NCBI RefSeq assembly: GCF_036898095.1
Contig: NC_090765.1
Span: 25,818,211-25,882,210, forward strand
DNA length: 64,000 bases
Direction: 5' to 3'
DNA from: Palaemon carinicauda
Taxonomy: Eukaryota > Arthropoda > Malacostraca > Decapoda > Palaemonidae
Positions 62,403-64,000 of the stretch are shown here, one piece after another (positions within the stretch are counted from its first letter, which is position 1; each line of letters opens with the position of its first letter). Made by a program: the position numbers and the translations under genes. The notes beneath the pieces were generated by a model. The model made no database searches and was not told the origin of the DNA. It saw only the letters and a list, made by a program, of their open reading frames with translations.

Positions 62403-62885
62403 ACTAACAGTTTCCCATTCTAGAGTTTCTCTGTCATTGGGTTTTTTTTTTTTTTTTTTTTTTTTCATGACGATCCCCTTTCCAGATAGTGATAAGATTT
62501 ATTGCCTTTTAAGCTAGCTTATTTGCTGGGTTGGTTAGCATTTCTGCACAGGAAAAACACTATATATTAACTAACTGTTGTGATAAGTACGATATCTCAT
62601 AGTTCCTCTCTGGGAAAACATGTTTCAGTTAGTGTTCATGAAATTGGAGAGCAAACACTGACATAGGTAAAGCTTCTATGTTGTACATGGCCGGCGTTCG
62701 ATTCTCATAATGGCTGAGGAAAGTAATTTTTAGTTCAAGGGGAATTACAGAGAGAGAATAGTTGTTTAATGCAGACCTTATAATGCTATGAAACGCCAAT
62801 ACTTGCTTTCCAATCAAGTTAGTGATGTACTTTTATAGGTTTTAACTTACGCAACTTCCTTTGTTATTCTCAGAAGGTCAGTGCG
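62403..62885. other. Unassigned DNA with a T-run
   Basis: Contains a 23-base T-run (62443-62465). 'ggccggcgttcgattctca' (62690) resembles a B box and may belong to another SINE, which I could not delimit. Confidence 0.4.
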
Positions 62886-62889
62886 CCTT

Positions 62890-64000
62890 ATTTTGCTGAC
62901 AATGCCAACAGTACCATTCAACACATCCCAGGTAAACTGGTTCCCATCGCCGAAGCCCTTTCCCAAAATACACTGATCGCAATTCACGCAGGAAGATTAC
63001 AAGGCCTTGGCTGAATGAAAGGACCCCGAGTACCAAACCTGCAGGACATCCTGCAAGTCTCTCCATTGGGAAGACATCGCTCTTGATGACTCCAATGCCA
63101 CCCTCCTCTCTCTATGTCAGTACTGGCAGTTCACCATCATGTATACATGCGCCGACAGGTTTTTCAATTCATCCATTGCCACTCACACCCCTTTTGCTAA
63201 TCTATTACACAGGCACTGAAGTCAAGGTTCATAATGACATTGGGTCCACTCCCGTACTTCATGCCATATTTCAAAAGTGCATCAACACACATACGGTATT
63301 TTGGCGAGGGCATTTTTCATCAACCGTACCTTCGTTTTACCCACGTTATATGGACACCATTACCTTACAACAGTCATCGATCCCTCCACTCGCTGGTCTG
63401 AAGTCATCCCCATGCAAAATACAAAATCTGCCTCATGTACTGCTGCTTTCTTTCCAGATGGATATCAAGATTTGCCATCCCAGAGTATATTAATTCCGAT
63501 ATAGGTTCTACTTTCACTTCTCAACTGTGGACATCATTATGGCATCTTCTCATCCTTACCCTACATCAGACTACCATTTACAATCCTGTAGGTAATGAAA
63601 TGGTGGTTTTTCTCGGACTGAGAACCACTCCTAAGGACACTACAAATGTTTTAATAGCTGAAATGGTATATGGTGACCCTTTGGTTGCCCCTTAAGAATT
63701 TTTGCCATCAGCCACCTCCTCCGATGATCTGATAGGCTTATGTCACGTTGTGGGGAAATTTACTACCTGCCATCAAACTTACAAGCTCCGACAAAGCAGC
63801 GTGTGCAAAAAGACCTACACACCGTTAAACACATATCTTTATGCACACTACTGATTGGAAACTGTCACTTACGCCTCAATATATGGTTCCTTTCCTTATC
63901 ATCCATCGCAATCCATACGCTTTCTTCCTCAAAATTTGTGGTAAAGAGGATTGGATCACCATTGACCACCTTCACCCTGTGTTTCTCCTTCAAGACAACC
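62890..64000 (+). pseudogene. Decayed Ty3/gypsy pol relic, runs off the window
   Basis: Plus strand, same family as the element at 14288. The order of matches is IQHIPGKLVPIAEALSQN (RNase H end), DPEYQTCRTSCKSLHWED, ITLQQSSIPP-type integrase remnants near 63360, SRWISRFAIPEYINSDIGST (second integrase Asp region, about 63450), TLHQTTIYNPVGNEMV (the catalytic Glu region, Glu position altered), LGLRTTPKDTTN and VYGDPLVAP. Many stops and frameshifts, and the zinc domain is largely missing. Much older than the other copy. The 3' LTR would lie beyond 64000. Confidence 0.85.

Noticed and set aside
62690..62710. B-box-like 'ggccggcgttcgattctca' as a tRNA gene
   Set aside because: No A box at proper spacing and no cloverleaf could be drawn.

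Overview
The window is nuclear DNA from an animal, most likely a decapod crustacean and probably a caridean shrimp. That assignment is inference: I recognise the SINE/LINE 3' tail, the tRNA-headed SINE and the 'acttacccgataatcatg' repeat family as typical of such genomes, but I could not search a database. There are no operons or bacterial signals. The sequence is AT-rich, full of long dinucleotide and trinucleotide repeats, and dominated by nested mobile elements. I can support only one host gene.

Region by region. Positions 264-10806: a SINE is split by a 10.16-kb unit (448-10605) that has matching inverted ends. The unit contains a 2.2-kb, 45-bp-period minisatellite, a decayed RTE-type LINE, a near-perfect 106-bp-arm inverted repeat and a second LINE fragment. 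Positions 11908-19130: a short inverted-repeat element, a (TA)n tract, and a minus-strand LINE cut in two by a young Ty3/gypsy retrotransposon (14288-18645) with 255-bp LTRs and a 4-bp target duplication. Positions 19215-24150: two head-to-tail remnants of tyrosine-recombinase (DIRS-type) retroelements. One is split in frame by a pogo/Tigger DNA transposon (20204-23022). Positions 25403-38831: a head-to-tail array of two short non-autonomous elements and two DIRS-like retrotransposons, separated by 6-bp linkers. The second DIRS copy is nearly intact (gag, RT-RNase H, tyrosine recombinase). Positions 38832-52743: mostly unassigned AT-rich DNA with microsatellites, another SINE split by a small DNA transposon, LINE 3' fragments and a fold-back element.

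Positions 52744-61744, minus strand: the 3' end of the host gene RNF31 (HOIP; LUBEL in insects), the RBR ubiquitin ligase that makes linear ubiquitin chains. Two exons carry the end of RING2 and the start of the linear-chain-determining domain (LDD). Nearly 8 kb downstream are two homologous versions of the next LDD exon, side by side, with identical splice phases and lengths not divisible by three. That is the pattern of mutually exclusive exons. A decayed Tigger element lies in the large intron. Upstream (62066-64000) are a tRNA-derived SINE and a decayed relative of the Ty3/gypsy element that runs off the window.

The elements interact physically more than functionally. SINE and LINE share a 3' tail, short elements share ends with the DIRS elements, and insertion within insertion gives a relative age order: SINE before the 10-kb unit, LINE before gypsy, DIRS relic before Tigger. 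The observations most worth pursuing are the duplicated RNF31 exon, the recombination-site-like junctions of the DIRS array, and the 10-kb inverted-repeat unit.
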